Part shown: positions 25,261 through 37,452 of the stretch, in pieces
Layout of the letters: each line of letters opens with the position of its first letter
Position numbering within the stretch: position 1 is the stretch's first letter
From: Orthonyx spaldingii
Taxonomy: Eukaryota > Chordata > Aves > Passeriformes > Orthonychidae
Direction of reading: 5' to 3'
DNA: 64,000 nt
Assembly: GCA_013397795.1 (NCBI GenBank)
Contig: VZTJ01005995.1
Location: 248,001-312,000, forward strand
The notes under the pieces: generated by a model
What the model was told of the DNA's origin: nothing
Databases searched by the model: none
Seen by the model: the letters and a program-made list of their open reading frames with translations, nothing else
Position numbers and translations under genes: made by a program

Positions 25261-26660
25261 AGCTCATTTATTCAGGAGACTTTCTCTGATTGATAGAAAT
25301 CTCTCTGACAGTGTGTTTTCTTCTCTAATGCCATGTGACTGCAGTTACTGATTGGCAGGTAGTGTATAAAGGATTGCTTTATTTTTAAAGTAAATGTGCA
25401 TAATCACTGTATTCTTGTTTCTGATGGCAAAATCAGTAGGGAACTGAGGGTCAGTATAGTAGCAAATACAGTATCTACAAATTTTGCTAGCTGGAAACCA
25501 CAACAAATAGAAATACAAAGCTCAACTAGGCTCTGAAATTAACCATAAGTGGTCCTTTTAAGACAGTCTTAGGCATTGACTGCTGACCACTGCAGAGAAA
25601 AGTTAAGCACCAGATTGCTGAAAGAATCAGAAAAATGAGGAGGCAGGAAAGAGGAACACTAATGAAGACATGAAAGATTTTTAAAGCAGCGTTTAGTCAA
25701 TTATATCCTTCATCCTTCTAATTTTGTTGCACTTTTCAGATTTCTGTTTAAAATAATTTTCCCTTAACTGTTTCAAGCTAATTTTTGTGTTGTACCTTCT
25801 ATTGGCTATGTGTCTCACATACTTCAGTTCTCATTTCTATCATTATCTTCTTGTTAATTGAGTTATTCTCCTTATTAATTTAATTATCTGCTTTTGCTTT
25901 CCTTTCATTCAGTTTTATCTTCACTTGTCTTTATAGTCTTCTATCATGTCAGTTACTTGCTGTTTAATTCTTACGCCTTTCCAGCTCAGGCAAAGGAAGT
26001 ATTTGTCTTGAGTTCAGTGAGCTTTGGAAGGGCTTTAGCTATTATTAAGGTTTTCTATGACAGGTGAAAGAGTAGCTTCCCCCTGCACTGTGCCATGAGT
26101 GGCTGGTATTGACCTTTAGGAAAAAATTCTTCCTTCATCTGTGATAGATAGAAATTTTACTGCATAATTGATTCCAGAAGACTTTGGTGGGTCAGGTGTG
26201 TTCCCCTCCACCTTTATATTTTAATTTCTTTTTGGTGGGGTGTGAAACAGCAATAAGAAGGATTCCAGCAACTCAAGATCAAAAAGAGAATCTGGGACGC
26301 ATACTGTAATACCTCTCACTGATTTGCTTACTCCAATATCTCTTACTACCATGCTGACTTTACCGTCATCCCAAAGATTTATATTTCATAGACTTATGGA
26401 ACCAGAGTGATCTAGACTATGAATAACATGGACAGTAATGTACTAATACAGTAGACATCAGTATTGATTATGGTAGTAGGGAATCTGTTTAGACCTCTGT
26501 GCACTACCTAAACCTCAGTGTCTAATCTCCAGTCTTTTCCGTGAAAGTGAGGAAATTTTTCTTCCAAAAGAAGAATCAAGAAAACATACCATCCACTCAT
26601 TCTTCTTAATAAGTCATGACTGTGTACAGCAGAAAGGAACCTATATTGTCAGGGAAGACT
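25261..26660. other. AT-rich interval, no gene seen
   Basis: Unremarkable sequence between two CR1 copies. No exon, RNA gene or repeat recognised. Confidence 0.55.
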
Positions 26661-28675
26661 CACATAGAACACAGAATCACAGAATGGACCTTAAAGATCA
26701 TCTAGTTCCAAACATACCCTCCTCTCTCAGCTATATGCAGGGACACCTCCCATTAGACCAGGTAGCTCAAGGCCTTATCCAACCTGTCTTTGAACACTGC
26801 CAGGGTTGGGGTATCCACAACCTCCTTGGGCAACCTGTTCCAGTGTCTACCAACCCTCATAGTAAAAAATTTCTTCTTATATCTCACCTAAATTTCCGCT
26901 GTTTCAAATTGTACCCATAATTCCTTGTCCCGTTCCTACAGTTCCTGATGAAAAATCCCTCTCTGGCTCCCAATAGGCCCACGTCTGATACTGGACACCA
27001 GAACTGCATGCAGTATTCCAAGTGGGGTCTCACAAGAGCATAACAGAGAGGGAGAATCACTTTCTTTGACCTGCTGGCCACTCTCCTTTTGATGCAGACC
27101 AGGTTGGCTTTCCGGGCTGCAAGCACACAGTGCTGGCTCATGTTGAGTTTTTCATCAACCAACACTCCCCATTCTTTCTCCGCTGGGCTGCTCCCAATCA
27201 CTCCATTACTCAGCCTGTATTTAGGCCTGGGATTGCCACAACCCGGGTGTAGGACCTTACACTTAGCTCTGTTGACCTTCATGACGTTTACACAGGCCCA
27301 CCTCTCAAGCCTCTCTAGGTCCCTCTGGATGGCTTTATCCCTTCCCTCCAGTGTGGTGACTGCCCCACACAGCTTGGTGTCATCAGCAAATTTGCTGAGG
27401 GTGCACTTGATCTCACCGTCCATGTCGCCAACAAAGATATTGAACAGTGTCAGCTGCAGTAGTGACCCCTGAGGGGCAGCACTCGACACGTGGGCAGTGA
27501 GCCCCTGACCACAACTCTCTGTGTGCAGCCCTCCAGCCAGTTCTTTATCCACCGTGTGGTCCATCCATCAAATCCATGTCTCTCCAGTTTGGAGAGTGGG
27601 GGCAGTGTCAAATGCTTTGCACAACTCCAAGAAGACAATGTCAATTGTTCTTCCCCTGTTCCCCAGTGCTGTAGCCCTGTCATAGAGGGTCACCAGGTTT
27701 GGCAGGCATGATTTCTCCTTTGTAAAGCCGTGTTGGCTCTTACCAATCACCTCTCTGTCTTCAATGTGCCTCAGCAGTTTCCAGGAGAGTCTGCTCCATG
27801 ATCTTGCCTGGCACAGAGGTGACATTGACTGGTCTGTAGTTCCCCAGGTCTTCTGCTTTTCCCATTTTAAAAATGGGAGTTATATTTCCCTTTTTCCAGT
27901 CATCATGGACTTCACCTGTCTGCCACAATTTTTTCAACAGTGATGGATAGTGGCTTAACAGCTTCATCTGCCAGCTGCCTCAGGAACCACGGACAAATCT
28001 CATCCGGTCCCATGGATTTGTGCACATTCAGGTTCCTTAAATGTTATTGAAACTGACCCTCTCCTACAGTGGGCTGAGGGTCTTCATTCTCCCAGTCCCT
28101 GCATCTGCCTTTCTCAACTTGGCTGGCATGACTGGAGCCTTTGCTGTTGAAGACTGAGGTATAGAAATCATTGAGAACCTCAGCACTTTCTTTTTCCAGG
28201 GTAGTAGGGTCTCTCTTTTCCTTATGGAGAGGGCCCACATTTATCCCTAGTGTTTCTCGTACTTGCAAGATATCTGCAGAAGCCCCTCCTGTTATCCTTG
28301 ATATCCCTGGCCACACTCAATTCTTACTGGGCCTTGTCTTCCCTAAACTTGTCATTAGCTTCCCATACAATTCCCCTGTATTTCTCCCAGGGCACCTATC
28401 CATCATTTCCACTTCCTGAAAGCTTCTTTCACACTCTGAATTTGCACAACAGCTCCTTTTTTTCTGAGGTCTCCTGAAATTTTTGCCCAGTTTTCTCCTT
28501 GTTGATATCCTTTGCTCCTGAGCTTAGAGGAGGTGATCCTTGAAATTCAGCCAGAATTCTTTGTCCCCTTTACCTTCCAGGGCTCTATCCCATGGGATTC
28601 TACCTAATAGGTCCTTGAAGAGACCGGAGTCTGCTCTCCTGAAGTCCAGGGCAGTGAGCTTTCATACCTGTCCTG
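26661..28675 (-). mobile_element. CR1 LINE, about 2 kb, 5'-truncated
   Basis: The longest CR1 copy here. The plus strand opens with CACAGAATCACAGAATGG at the element's 3' end. The 3' UTR follows, then the reverse-transcriptase frame read backwards as far as the linker before the polymerase domain, near CCTGAAGTCCAGGGCAGTG. The endonuclease part is absent, as is usual for 5' truncation. Most of the polymerase can still be read in pieces, so it is younger than the copies at 11.7 and 16.4 kb. I did not detect a clear target-site duplication. Confidence 0.93.
26884..28316 (-). pseudogene. Broken CR1 reverse transcriptase (ORF2)
   Basis: Five minus-strand open segments, each in a different frame from its neighbour, together cover the CR1 polymerase. 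They are 28316-28044 (linker), 27967-27761 (fingers, DDWKKGNITPIFK, GNYRPV, IMEQ), 27825-27568 (REVIGKSQHGFT, motif A), 27683-27450 (KLERHGFDGWTTRW) and 27564-26884. The last is 226 codons and carries PQGS, FNIFVGDMD, FADD at residues 59-62, WGVLVDEKLN and RPHLEYC. Motif A reads FLELCKAFD, with Glu where the catalytic Asp is expected. At least four frame changes and that substitution make it dead, though motif C is intact. Confidence 0.9.
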
Positions 28676-28724
28676 ATTTCCTTTAGAGTTTTAGCATATT
28701 TTAGTGACTTTGGAGAAGCAGCAG

Positions 28725-28790
28725 AGCAACCTAATAGTAAAACTGGGATTAGGATTCAGGTCTTCTGAGTTTCGTTCCTGTTCCTATGTA
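28725..28790 (+). repeat. Possible ancient MIR-like repeat remnant
   Basis: ACTGGGATTAGGATTCAGGT then CTTCTGAGTTTCGTTCCTG resembles the 'ctgggattcaggtctcctgggttctattcctg' block of old amniote tRNA-derived SINEs. It is short and diverged, and recognised by pattern only. Confidence 0.35.
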
Positions 28791-28921
28791 CCTTGAAGAA
28801 AATAGAGAAATTAAGTCTCAAGTACACTAAATTGCAATTTCTTTATTTGATATATCTAGAAACAGCAACCTAAGACACTGGCTGGGTAATTCTCTGCCAA
28901 AGCAATAAATGATGACTTTAC

Positions 28922-28949
28922 ACATGTGCACATACATATATATATATGC
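28922..28949. repeat. CA/TA dinucleotide-rich repeat
   Basis: Short run of CACATG, CACATAC and (AT)n units. Confidence 0.75.
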
Positions 28950-30576
28950 CTAGATAAAGAACGGTTTAACTGATCTCAAACTGTCTGGCTCACAAGTAAG
29001 TCTTAACATTATAACTAGTTTGTCTTGAATATCTGGATTTTAAGCCAAACGAAGTAAGAGGCAGAGTGCCATCAAAAAGTACTAACAACAAAAATATATC
29101 TGCCAGTAAGCAGACTGGATGCTAATTAAATCTTTTCTCCCCTGCCCTAATCATTAATCTTAACTTATTCTTGGATGTATATCAAAGCTAATCATCATTT
29201 TACTACATCAACATTCTCTTCAAAGCAGCATCAAAAGTGGACCAAGGATGAATAGAATTTACATTTTGATTTAGTAATAAGGTATCTATATTCACAGAGA
29301 CCTTTCCCCCGGCAGATAAAAATATGATAAATTATTATTTTATTTCAGGTTTAGTGTATTCTCTACTTATTTGGCCTTGGTTTTGAAAATGCTTCTATAT
29401 ATTCCTGAATGTAAAACATGTCTGCAGTCCCATTAAGTTAATGGAATAATCCATACATTTTTGGTTAAACAATAGTTTTTGCATAAGAGTTAGAAGACTG
29501 AATTTGTATGAAGTTGTCACTGGGCTGTCAGTCATATGAGTAGATTACTCATTTGGCAAGAGTGACTTTAGAATTCATCTAAATTCTTTTGAGCTTTCTT
29601 TTCATAATTTGCTCCAAAGGACAAAAGAAATAAATGGTCAATTGGAAAATATTTTTCCTTTTTTTTTTTTTTCCCCAAACTTAAGTCCACCTCCTGAATT
29701 ATGAAACATTATCTCTGGACTTTTCAATCAAATATCTAGAGTGAGTAAATAATCTTTTTCAGTGTTACCTTTCTCCTGATTTCCTTCAATGTTTCACTCT
29801 CCATAGAAAACTACGGAAACTTGTGCTGTGAAGTGCAGCTGGGAACAGGACAGCATAAGCAAGATGTTTACTATATTTTCCTCCTGATTATATAGTAGAG
29901 AAGGAAAGTGAATTGCAGTTAATAATGTGCCTTGTGTGAGTATTTGTTCCACTCTTACTGCTGTGGTACCCTTTAACTTACATCCTTTTAATGCTGATAC
30001 AGCTTATTTATGAGTTAAAATCATATCCAGAGCAGAGTCATGCTTGTGTTCAGTGGTAAAAGAGGCAAAATCTCAAATTTCTTCTAAGTCAGACTTATAT
30101 TTGCAGATACGTAAGAAGCTAAAACTCAGATGGGGCACTAAATTGCAGCGATTAACTTCATCAGCTGATATGTGCAATGTGCAGGATTTTAAGAGATATA
30201 ACTCTAGACAAATGTCTAAAAAATCTGATGTTACTGAAGATCCCATAGAATGTCAACATATGCAAGTCTATCAATTATAGGTTTATGTCATGTTAAAATC
30301 ACATCATTGTCATTGTCCTCCCTAGGGCATTTTAGGGTTTTATCCAATAATGAGAGCCATACACTTAAAAATTTTACACTTAAATTTACTTATTGCCCGA
30401 ATCCCATTCCCCCTTGTTTCCCTGAGCTGACACTCTCCCCGCAGCACCAGCATCATTATTAAATTTTTCTGTGCCAAAAAACTGGCACAAATAGTGGTCT
30501 GAACACCTACAAATTCAATTATTCACTGAAACAGCCTGCAGACAGAGAAGTGTTTATATCATAGTTTTGCAAAAAG

Positions 30577-30682
30577 AGAAATTGATGAAGAAACATGAAG
30601 TGTCTTGTCCGGTACCATGGAGCTGTCAAAGTTAGTGCCAAGGTTGGATTCACTCATGATTCACATCCCCCTTCTCTAAACA
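30577..30682 (-). repeat. Possible ancient MIR-like repeat remnant
   Basis: GAAATTGATGAAGAAACATG, then AAGTGTCTTGTCC, then GGTTGGATTCA and CCCCCTTCTCTAAAC. This follows the order of the reverse strand of MIR-type SINEs (gaggaaactgag, agtgacttgcc, gaacccagg, ctgctctaacc). It is heavily diverged. Confidence 0.4.
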
Positions 30683-33600
30683 CAAGAAGATATCGCTCAA
30701 GATCCACAAAAGCCCCTGATGGCAAAAAAAGGAAACCAGCAGGTTTCTGCGATGTCTCATAATGTTCTAAAACCTTAGGATACAGAGAAACACAGGTGAG
30801 CATGGACCAGAATGTAGGTATGAAAGCCATGGTTAAGTCATAAAAAGGAACAGCTGCTTGGGTTAAAAACTTGAAACTGCAGGAGCACAAGGCAGGAGCA
30901 TATAAGGCTCCACAGGAAACTTCAAGTTAAAAAAATTTCAGCACAAAAGATAAAGGAATCCAAGAAAATTCTCATAAAAGGATTTGGAATTTATATTTGG
31001 AAGCTGGCATGGGTTTAAACCAGAACTTATCCTGGACTACAACAAGGACATAGCATGTGATCTAATACTGTTTCTTCCTTAAAATTTACCAGTTATAATT
31101 CAGCTGACTATTTCTATTTCTCACTTCAACCTAAATCAATTTTTTGGTCAATTCTACTCCAGGTCCTCTCTTCCAGTGCTCTCTTTAAAGCACCTAGATT
31201 TTTCAGATGCATCTAGCTGCTTCACATTTTAAATCTTTGCAAGTTTTAAATATCTTCAAGCTTAATTAAGCTCACTGTTTCCACTATTCACTTAGAGCTG
31301 CATCAGGTTTTTGAATTGTTTTATTTTGACTGTCTGCTTCAATTTCAGGACTTAAATCAGTTTTATATCAACTTTTCAATCACTCTTATCTCAGATATTT
31401 ATTTTTACATCTCGCTTTAAATCACATCAACTTTCATACTGATGTAAATTATATAACCTGTTACTTGTTCTTGGTATATTGACTTACAAAGGATTTCCAA
31501 TTTCTATAAATCTCTGTATATTTGTTATGTTTACAGTACCTTTATGTGTCCTGCTGAACTAAAAATGAAAATGAAAATTATTTTCCATATGGAAATATTG
31601 TAACTGGCAACATAGAATCCTTAAAATAGAACGTTTTTCCTTAACAAAGACCTAAAACAAATCTTCCAAAATTAATGGGCGCCTTTCCAAGTAACATTTA
31701 GGAAAAATGCAAGGACAGCATTTTAAAAGAAATATGCTCTCACATTATTAAACTCAGATCCATTTTCACAGGAAAGATCAAATATGAGATGAATTTAGGA
31801 TAGAAGTTAAATTTTAAAGTAGACATAAATTATAAACTGATGCTATTTTAGTAACACCTGTTTCTAAATGACAAGATAAGTAATGTAAGCAAATATAGCT
31901 TGCCAAGCTGATCTGAAAGAAGGAAGACAAGGCTACGTTTGGCTTTGACTTAATCAGAAAGGCAGAAAAGAGTTGACTAACTCCACTACAGTTACTTCTT
32001 CAGAAAAAAAATATCACTGACCTTTTTTTCTGACCCTGAAGACAAAGATTGTAGGGTCGAAATTGGTGCTATGCCCAATGTTCTACCAATCTTAACAGAT
32101 CTGGATTTTCAGCCATGTATTACCTGCTATATAGCTACATTTTTTACGTTAAACATGGAGCTGTTAGAATCTTATTACTCAGGTACACAGAAAAATAGAT
32201 TGACGTGCAGACAACACTCTTTCAGCTTGGGGACTTTCTGCTATTATCCTGAACTGGGCTTCAAGTTGGGTCTCCTGCTAAATACAGATACCTGAGTTAG
32301 TTACTCTCAGAGCCAATGGAAAGAAAATCGCATATCATAGTATATCTCATCTCATCAGCTGAATGGCACTCTAAAAATGTCTATTCCTTTGCGAAAAGTA
32401 CTGACTAAATAAATCCTAGGGCAGTTAGCTCAGGCACAGAATTCTGCACTAAAAGTCTGTTTAGCTGCGCAAGATGCAGCCTAGCCATTGTGCATAAAAC
32501 ATAGCGCAATGCACAGGAGCTCCCACAGGATGAATATTTCCATTGTGCTGTGGTGTACAATGATATGGTAACGTGGCTGATGTTTTGTGCGGATAGCAGA
32601 TCTTAAGTTACATCAGTTTGATACATTAATATGTGAGAATGATCAACATCCATACACAAAAAGATTCAGATAAATCCTCATCTGCAGTAAATGGAAAATG
32701 GCTAAACAGCAAAATCAAATAAACAAACAAAACCAAGTGTTTTCAAATTAATCTGTTGAACATAAGTGAGAATGGCTCAGACTTCATCACGGATGGGATT
32801 GCTCAAAATATGCGTGGTAATAATGTGACCAACAAGAGTATATAAGTACTTTGTAGTACTTGTGATGGCATAGCCAAATAAAATACATAGATATTTTACA
32901 CAAATACATATGCAATGTGTCAACCTAGAGGGACAAATGAATATTTGTGTGGCTGATCCTAGGAGGCATCCAAATCATGGTTCTTTCACATTAAAGAACA
33001 ACGAAAAAGGTAAGCCCAAGGGACTGTGAATAAGTAGTACTTCTTACCAAGTCCATTAGGATGACTGGGAAAAAAAACCTCAAACAATATAAGCAGTATT
33101 TTGTATGAGGAGCAAATAAAAGCTTCTTTTGGGGTGGAGGTTTGAGTAGTGTAAGTGCATCCGGAATAAGTCAGCAAGATGGAGAAAGATGACAATTTCA
33201 CTTTATTATCTGATTTCTTATGTCAAAAACTTATCAAGCCTGCTCACCTTGGTTACAGGAACTTAGCACCACTAAGGGCCGTAGCTATTGTTGCTAATAA
33301 TACAGAATAAACTCCACAGACCTGTTTTTTTTGGTCTTAGCATCACTCCCAATACAATTACTAATTCCCTAAATGATACAACTCTTAATCTATAGACAAA
33401 TATATTCAGTTGCAATACTTAAAAATTTAGCATATAAATTATTATTACTTTGAAATGGATATGTCCAGATACTTGTTCAAAATAACAAAAACAAAACCCA
33501 AAGATAAAATGTGTGATTTACAACTGCTGCAGTTATCTGTGTGTCAGAAATTCCTTAGTGTCTTGAAAGGAAATATGGTATGTTTTAAAATTATCTGGTT

Positions 33601-35118
33601 AAAATTGGAGGCTTATAATAATTATGAGAAGAACCACTGATTGACAAATTATTGTTGCCTAGTGCATAAAATGAAATGCATAAGGAATCTACTTGTGATA
33701 TAATATATGCCTAACCATGATGGTCTCCAATTAACAATATAAAAATTTAATAATAATATTTTTTCAGGGACTACCAAGAATTTTTCAGTGACATAGGAAG
33801 TTTGTCTAATCAGTAAGGTTTCCTAAGGAGAAAAAGACTTTTTTAAGAGGTCTGTCTCCTTGAGGTATAAACAATGAAGTTTTTGTTGCCTAAAGTAAAT
33901 GGGAAGGCAGATACAGAAAGAACAAGATGGTCAAGACCGATTCTTTGTCCTTTTAGGAAAAGGTGGTCAAAAGGCTTTGAAATATCTTACTTCAACTTCA
34001 GTCTTGGATCAGAGCTGAAAGTTCTGCTGTAAACAATTCCTTCTGCCCCTGACTGTAGGAGATAAGATGGAAAATTTGGTGGGGAAGTGAAATGAATCTG
34101 CCACTAACCAGATGATGAAAAAGTGATTGATGTAGGACTTACATATATAATTGGAATCTGTGAAGTAGGTAGAATAGCTGAGAAAATGTGAGAACTGGAC
34201 AGCTTAATTGATGAAATGAAAAGGAATTATGGTCTGAAGGGAACAAATTATTTTGAGGAACAGGTCTAATTCCAGAGGATCAGCGTGAACAAATCCTTCA
34301 AGGCTGTCAGTGTACTAAACAAGGACCAAAGCCATCTTTCCGATACATGCAAGGCAAGTTGTATTGTTACATAAATCACTTCAGGAATAACCAGGAATTC
34401 CAGAAACAAAATACAGAAAAAGAAAATCCCCACAAAACTCCTCAGCTGTATGTTCGTCTCCATTCAGTAACCTAATATTAAAAATTGAGTAAATGGCAAC
34501 ATCTCAAAGCTGATTCTGACCTAGGTGTGTGATTGACCAGACTGTGACAAACAGGTTCAGTCTGAAGAGATAAGCACTGAGTCCCATAGCTGCTTGTCAA
34601 TTGGGAAATTAATGTATTTTTATTTTCTGGTTCATTAGATTACAGGTTTTCACGAAAGTTGTAGGAACTTCAGAAGAGACTCAGTTGCCTCAACTTAAAA
34701 CAGCAGTTCCATTTTAGACCCTCTGAGTCTGGTAGATATGACAAAAATAGTAAATCAGTGTACCCTTCTGCAGAGGCTGCTGGAGACCTGGTGAAGTGAT
34801 ACCTATATTTAAGTACCTCGAAAATACAGGCACAGGAAAATATGGGAGGCCCCAGAACTGTAAACCACCTACCAGTGATCAACCACCTCTTATCATTGGA
34901 ATGCTGTGGTAACACAAAAAACCACATGTACCCAACATAAGAGAAACATATCATAGACAACAAATTCACATCTATGTAGACTTGCAGACCACTGAAATAT
35001 ATGCGAGGTTTAAAGTGTATCAGCAAATATAAAAATGTTCTTAAGCAACTCCTAGAGGGAAGAAGGAAATCATCAAGATCACCATCATAGTCTCAAAAAG
35101 CCTGAGGATTCCCCCTAT

Positions 35119-35154
35119 AATATAATATAATAAATATATTTATTATATTATATT
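35119..35154. repeat. 36-bp perfect AT palindrome
   Basis: The sequence equals its own reverse complement over 36 bases, centred between 35136 and 35137 (core AAATATATTT). An imperfect TATAAT/ATTATA array extends it to about 35116-35168. It is made only of A and T, so it could form a cruciform or hairpin, and it may have expanded from TATAAT repeats. Confidence 0.9.
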
Positions 35155-35578
35155 TATTATATTATATATCTTCCCCTGTTGCCTTGTACACTAAAACTGA
35201 AGAGTACAGAGGGGCATAGAATAGATGATCAATCCACCAGGGAAAGTTAGTTTATGCATTTATCCTTTTAAGGGCAGATATTTTGTACTATAATTCTTAG
35301 TATCTTTGTAACTATAGTAGAAATAATTATTTGATTAGTTTGTTAGGTTTAACACTACATGTATGTTCTTGATTTTGGGTTTAAAGTGTGTTCAATTTAT
35401 TCCTAACATGCTTTTGAATGGGAAAGACTGGTAGGGGTAGGATAAAGAAAAGCTATTATACTCTACAAGCAGCAAAAAAAAAAAAAAAGAAAAAGACCCA
35501 CTTTACTTGAATGAGAACTGTCTGGAAGGACATCTTAATCATAACTAATCAAATGATCTTGGAGGTAGAGTGGGGATA

Positions 35579-36571
35579 TGTCGTGGTTTGAGGCTGGTTA
35601 AACGCCAGTCACTTATAAAAAATCACTCAAGAGTTCATGAGTTGAGGTAAGAATTGTGAGAGAAATACTTTAAGGCAAGACAAGGCTTTTTTTAAAACTA
35701 TAAAGATAAATTTATTATTAACAGGATCCCTCATGGTCTCTGTGGGCTGCAAGGGGACAGCCTGCCTGACCACAGTCCTCACCACAGACTGCAGAAGACA
35801 CTCGGCTTTAATGGTGGAGCATCCCCTCCCCGTCTCTCTCTACTGACCCCGGTGTCCACCACGTTGTCGCTCTCACCTCTTCCTCCTCTCTGACCAGAAG
35901 ACAAACAAAGAGAAAAAAACTTATGCCCCCAAACACCACTGCCAACCAGTTCCACCAGTTCAAATACTTCTGTCACACTCTTGCAGTGCCGAAAGGTCCA
36001 TCCTGTTCAAGTTGCATGCTGGGGAGCCACCTGCCATGCCTCTGCCGCCGGCCGCTGGCACTATTCAATGCTTATCCTCATACAGAGTGCCAGGAAGGAG
36101 AAGCTGCCACTGCCAGTTCTGCTCTTCTGCCTGCAGTGTGGCTTGTCAGAAGCAGCTAGAAAAACAGAGTTCACTGCAGGCTGTGCCTCACTGCACTGGG
36201 CATGGCAGCAGCGCTGCACCGAGCTGCACTCTCATGTCTTCTAGCCCGGGCCCGCCACTGCTTCTCCCAGCAGCGCCCAGGCCAGTAAGGCTTGCGGCGG
36301 GCCACACCGAGATGGCCACGGCCATGCATGGCCGCGCGGCTCCACACATCCCACCGGCTGTTTCTCTCCTCTTTTGTTTTAATTTCCTTCTTAAATATGT
36401 TATCACAGAGGTTTTACCAACTTCTTTAAGTGGTCCAACAGCATGTCTGTCTTCAGAGTGAGATGGAGATTGGTTCTGTAGGACATGGTAGAAGCTTCTG
36501 GGAACTTCTCACAGAAACCACCTCTATGGGTTTTTTCTGCTGTTAAAATGAGACTCTGCAACACCAACACA
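35579..36571 (+). mobile_element. Solo LTR of an avian endogenous retrovirus
   Basis: It starts TGTCGTGGTTTGAGGC, the typical 5' end of a class of avian ERV LTRs. It then has a GC-rich centre, TGTTATCACAGAGG near 36399, GTAGGACATGGTAGAAGCTTC then TGGGAACTTCTCACAGAAACC, and ends GCAACACCAACACA. Those 3' blocks are the ones I recognise from the same LTR family. No gag, pol or env lies beside it, so it is a solo LTR of about 993 bases. The flanks GGATA (35574-35578) and GCATA (36572-36576) fit a 5-base target duplication with one mismatch. All frames of 60-149 codons inside it are incidental. Confidence 0.75.
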
Positions 36572-37121
36572 GCATAAAAGACCATTTTGTGGGTTGGTGA
36601 ATTAGACTCTTCATGTCTAATCCTGGGTACAAGATGTGCTGAAGATGTTTAATGTTTTCATGTGCAAAGACAGGAAATAGAGAGCTCTGAATAAAATGCA
36701 AACAGGTTTTGGTTTTTATTCACTGTAAGGTTCCTCATTTTTTAACATCTGACAGTGATTTTGTCTGGATTAAGAAAATTTATTATAAATTTGAATGTAC
36801 CATGTTTGTCTACCACACTTACTCTGAAGATGTGTGGCAGAATTGTCAGCATGTATATCATTACTCAGATGGATTTGGGTCTTTATGCAGAATGGATTTC
36901 AATTTTGTAACTATAAATATTCCTTTGCACTGAATTAATTGCTAATTCCACAAATGCTCAATTCCTAATTCTAAAAATGGTTTTAGCTGAAACTTTTCTC
37001 TACTTTACATGATTTTAATTCCATAACCTGTCTAAAAGCAGATTTACTAATTAGACTGAGGTAGCTACAGAAGAGGCTATTTTTATTGTTGTGATTATGC
37101 ACTCTTCTTTAGGAATGACAA
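36572..37121. other. AT-rich interval, no gene seen
   Basis: Short AT-rich stretch between the LTR and a CR1 copy. The 74-codon plus frame within it shows no motif. Confidence 0.5.
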
Positions 37122-37452
37122 AATCATAGAATCATTGAAGTTGGAAGAGACCTTCAAGATCATCTAGCCCAACAGTCAACCCAGGACCACCATAATCACC
37201 ACTAAATCATATCCCCAGATGCAATATCCAGACCCCTCTTGAACACTCTACCAACTCCCTGGGAAACTTATTCCAATGTCTAATCACTCTTTTAGTGAAA
37301 AAAAATAAAATACTCTCATATCTAATCTGAACCTCACCCAGCACAAGTCAAGGCCATTTCACTTCATCGTTTTGCTCAAGACTAGGTAGAAGTTTTTCAG
37401 ATAGTTGAGAAAGACCAGTGAGGTCCCCCCTGAGCCTCCTCCAGATTAAATA
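37122..37452 (-). mobile_element. CR1 LINE, 5'-truncated, distinct subfamily
   Basis: The plus strand opens AAATCATAGAATCATTGAAG, then TTGGAAGAGACCTTCAAGAT and CATCTAGCCCAACAGTCAAC, and ends GAGCCTCCTCCAGATTAAA. The AGCCCAAC-GTCAACCCAG block differs from the TTCCAAACCC block of the copies at 10.9 and 26.7 kb, so it belongs to another CR1 subfamily. Only the 3' 330 bases are present. Confidence 0.9.

Larger units (their letters stand above)
28676..35578. other. AT-rich interval, no gene seen
   Basis: No exon recognised. It contains short remnants resembling old SINE/MIR-like repeats (28.73 and 30.58 kb), a short hairpin at 30.47 kb and AT palindromes at 35.1 kb. The 118-codon minus frame at 34670-35026 shows no family motif and no splice context I trust. 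Confidence 0.5.

Noticed and set aside
34670..35026. 118-codon minus-strand frame as a coding exon
   Set aside because: No motif and no splice signals at plausible ends; AT-rich chance frame.
36012..36461. 149-codon plus frame, cysteine- and proline-rich
   Set aside because: Lies inside the solo LTR, where GC-rich sequence gives few stops in any frame.
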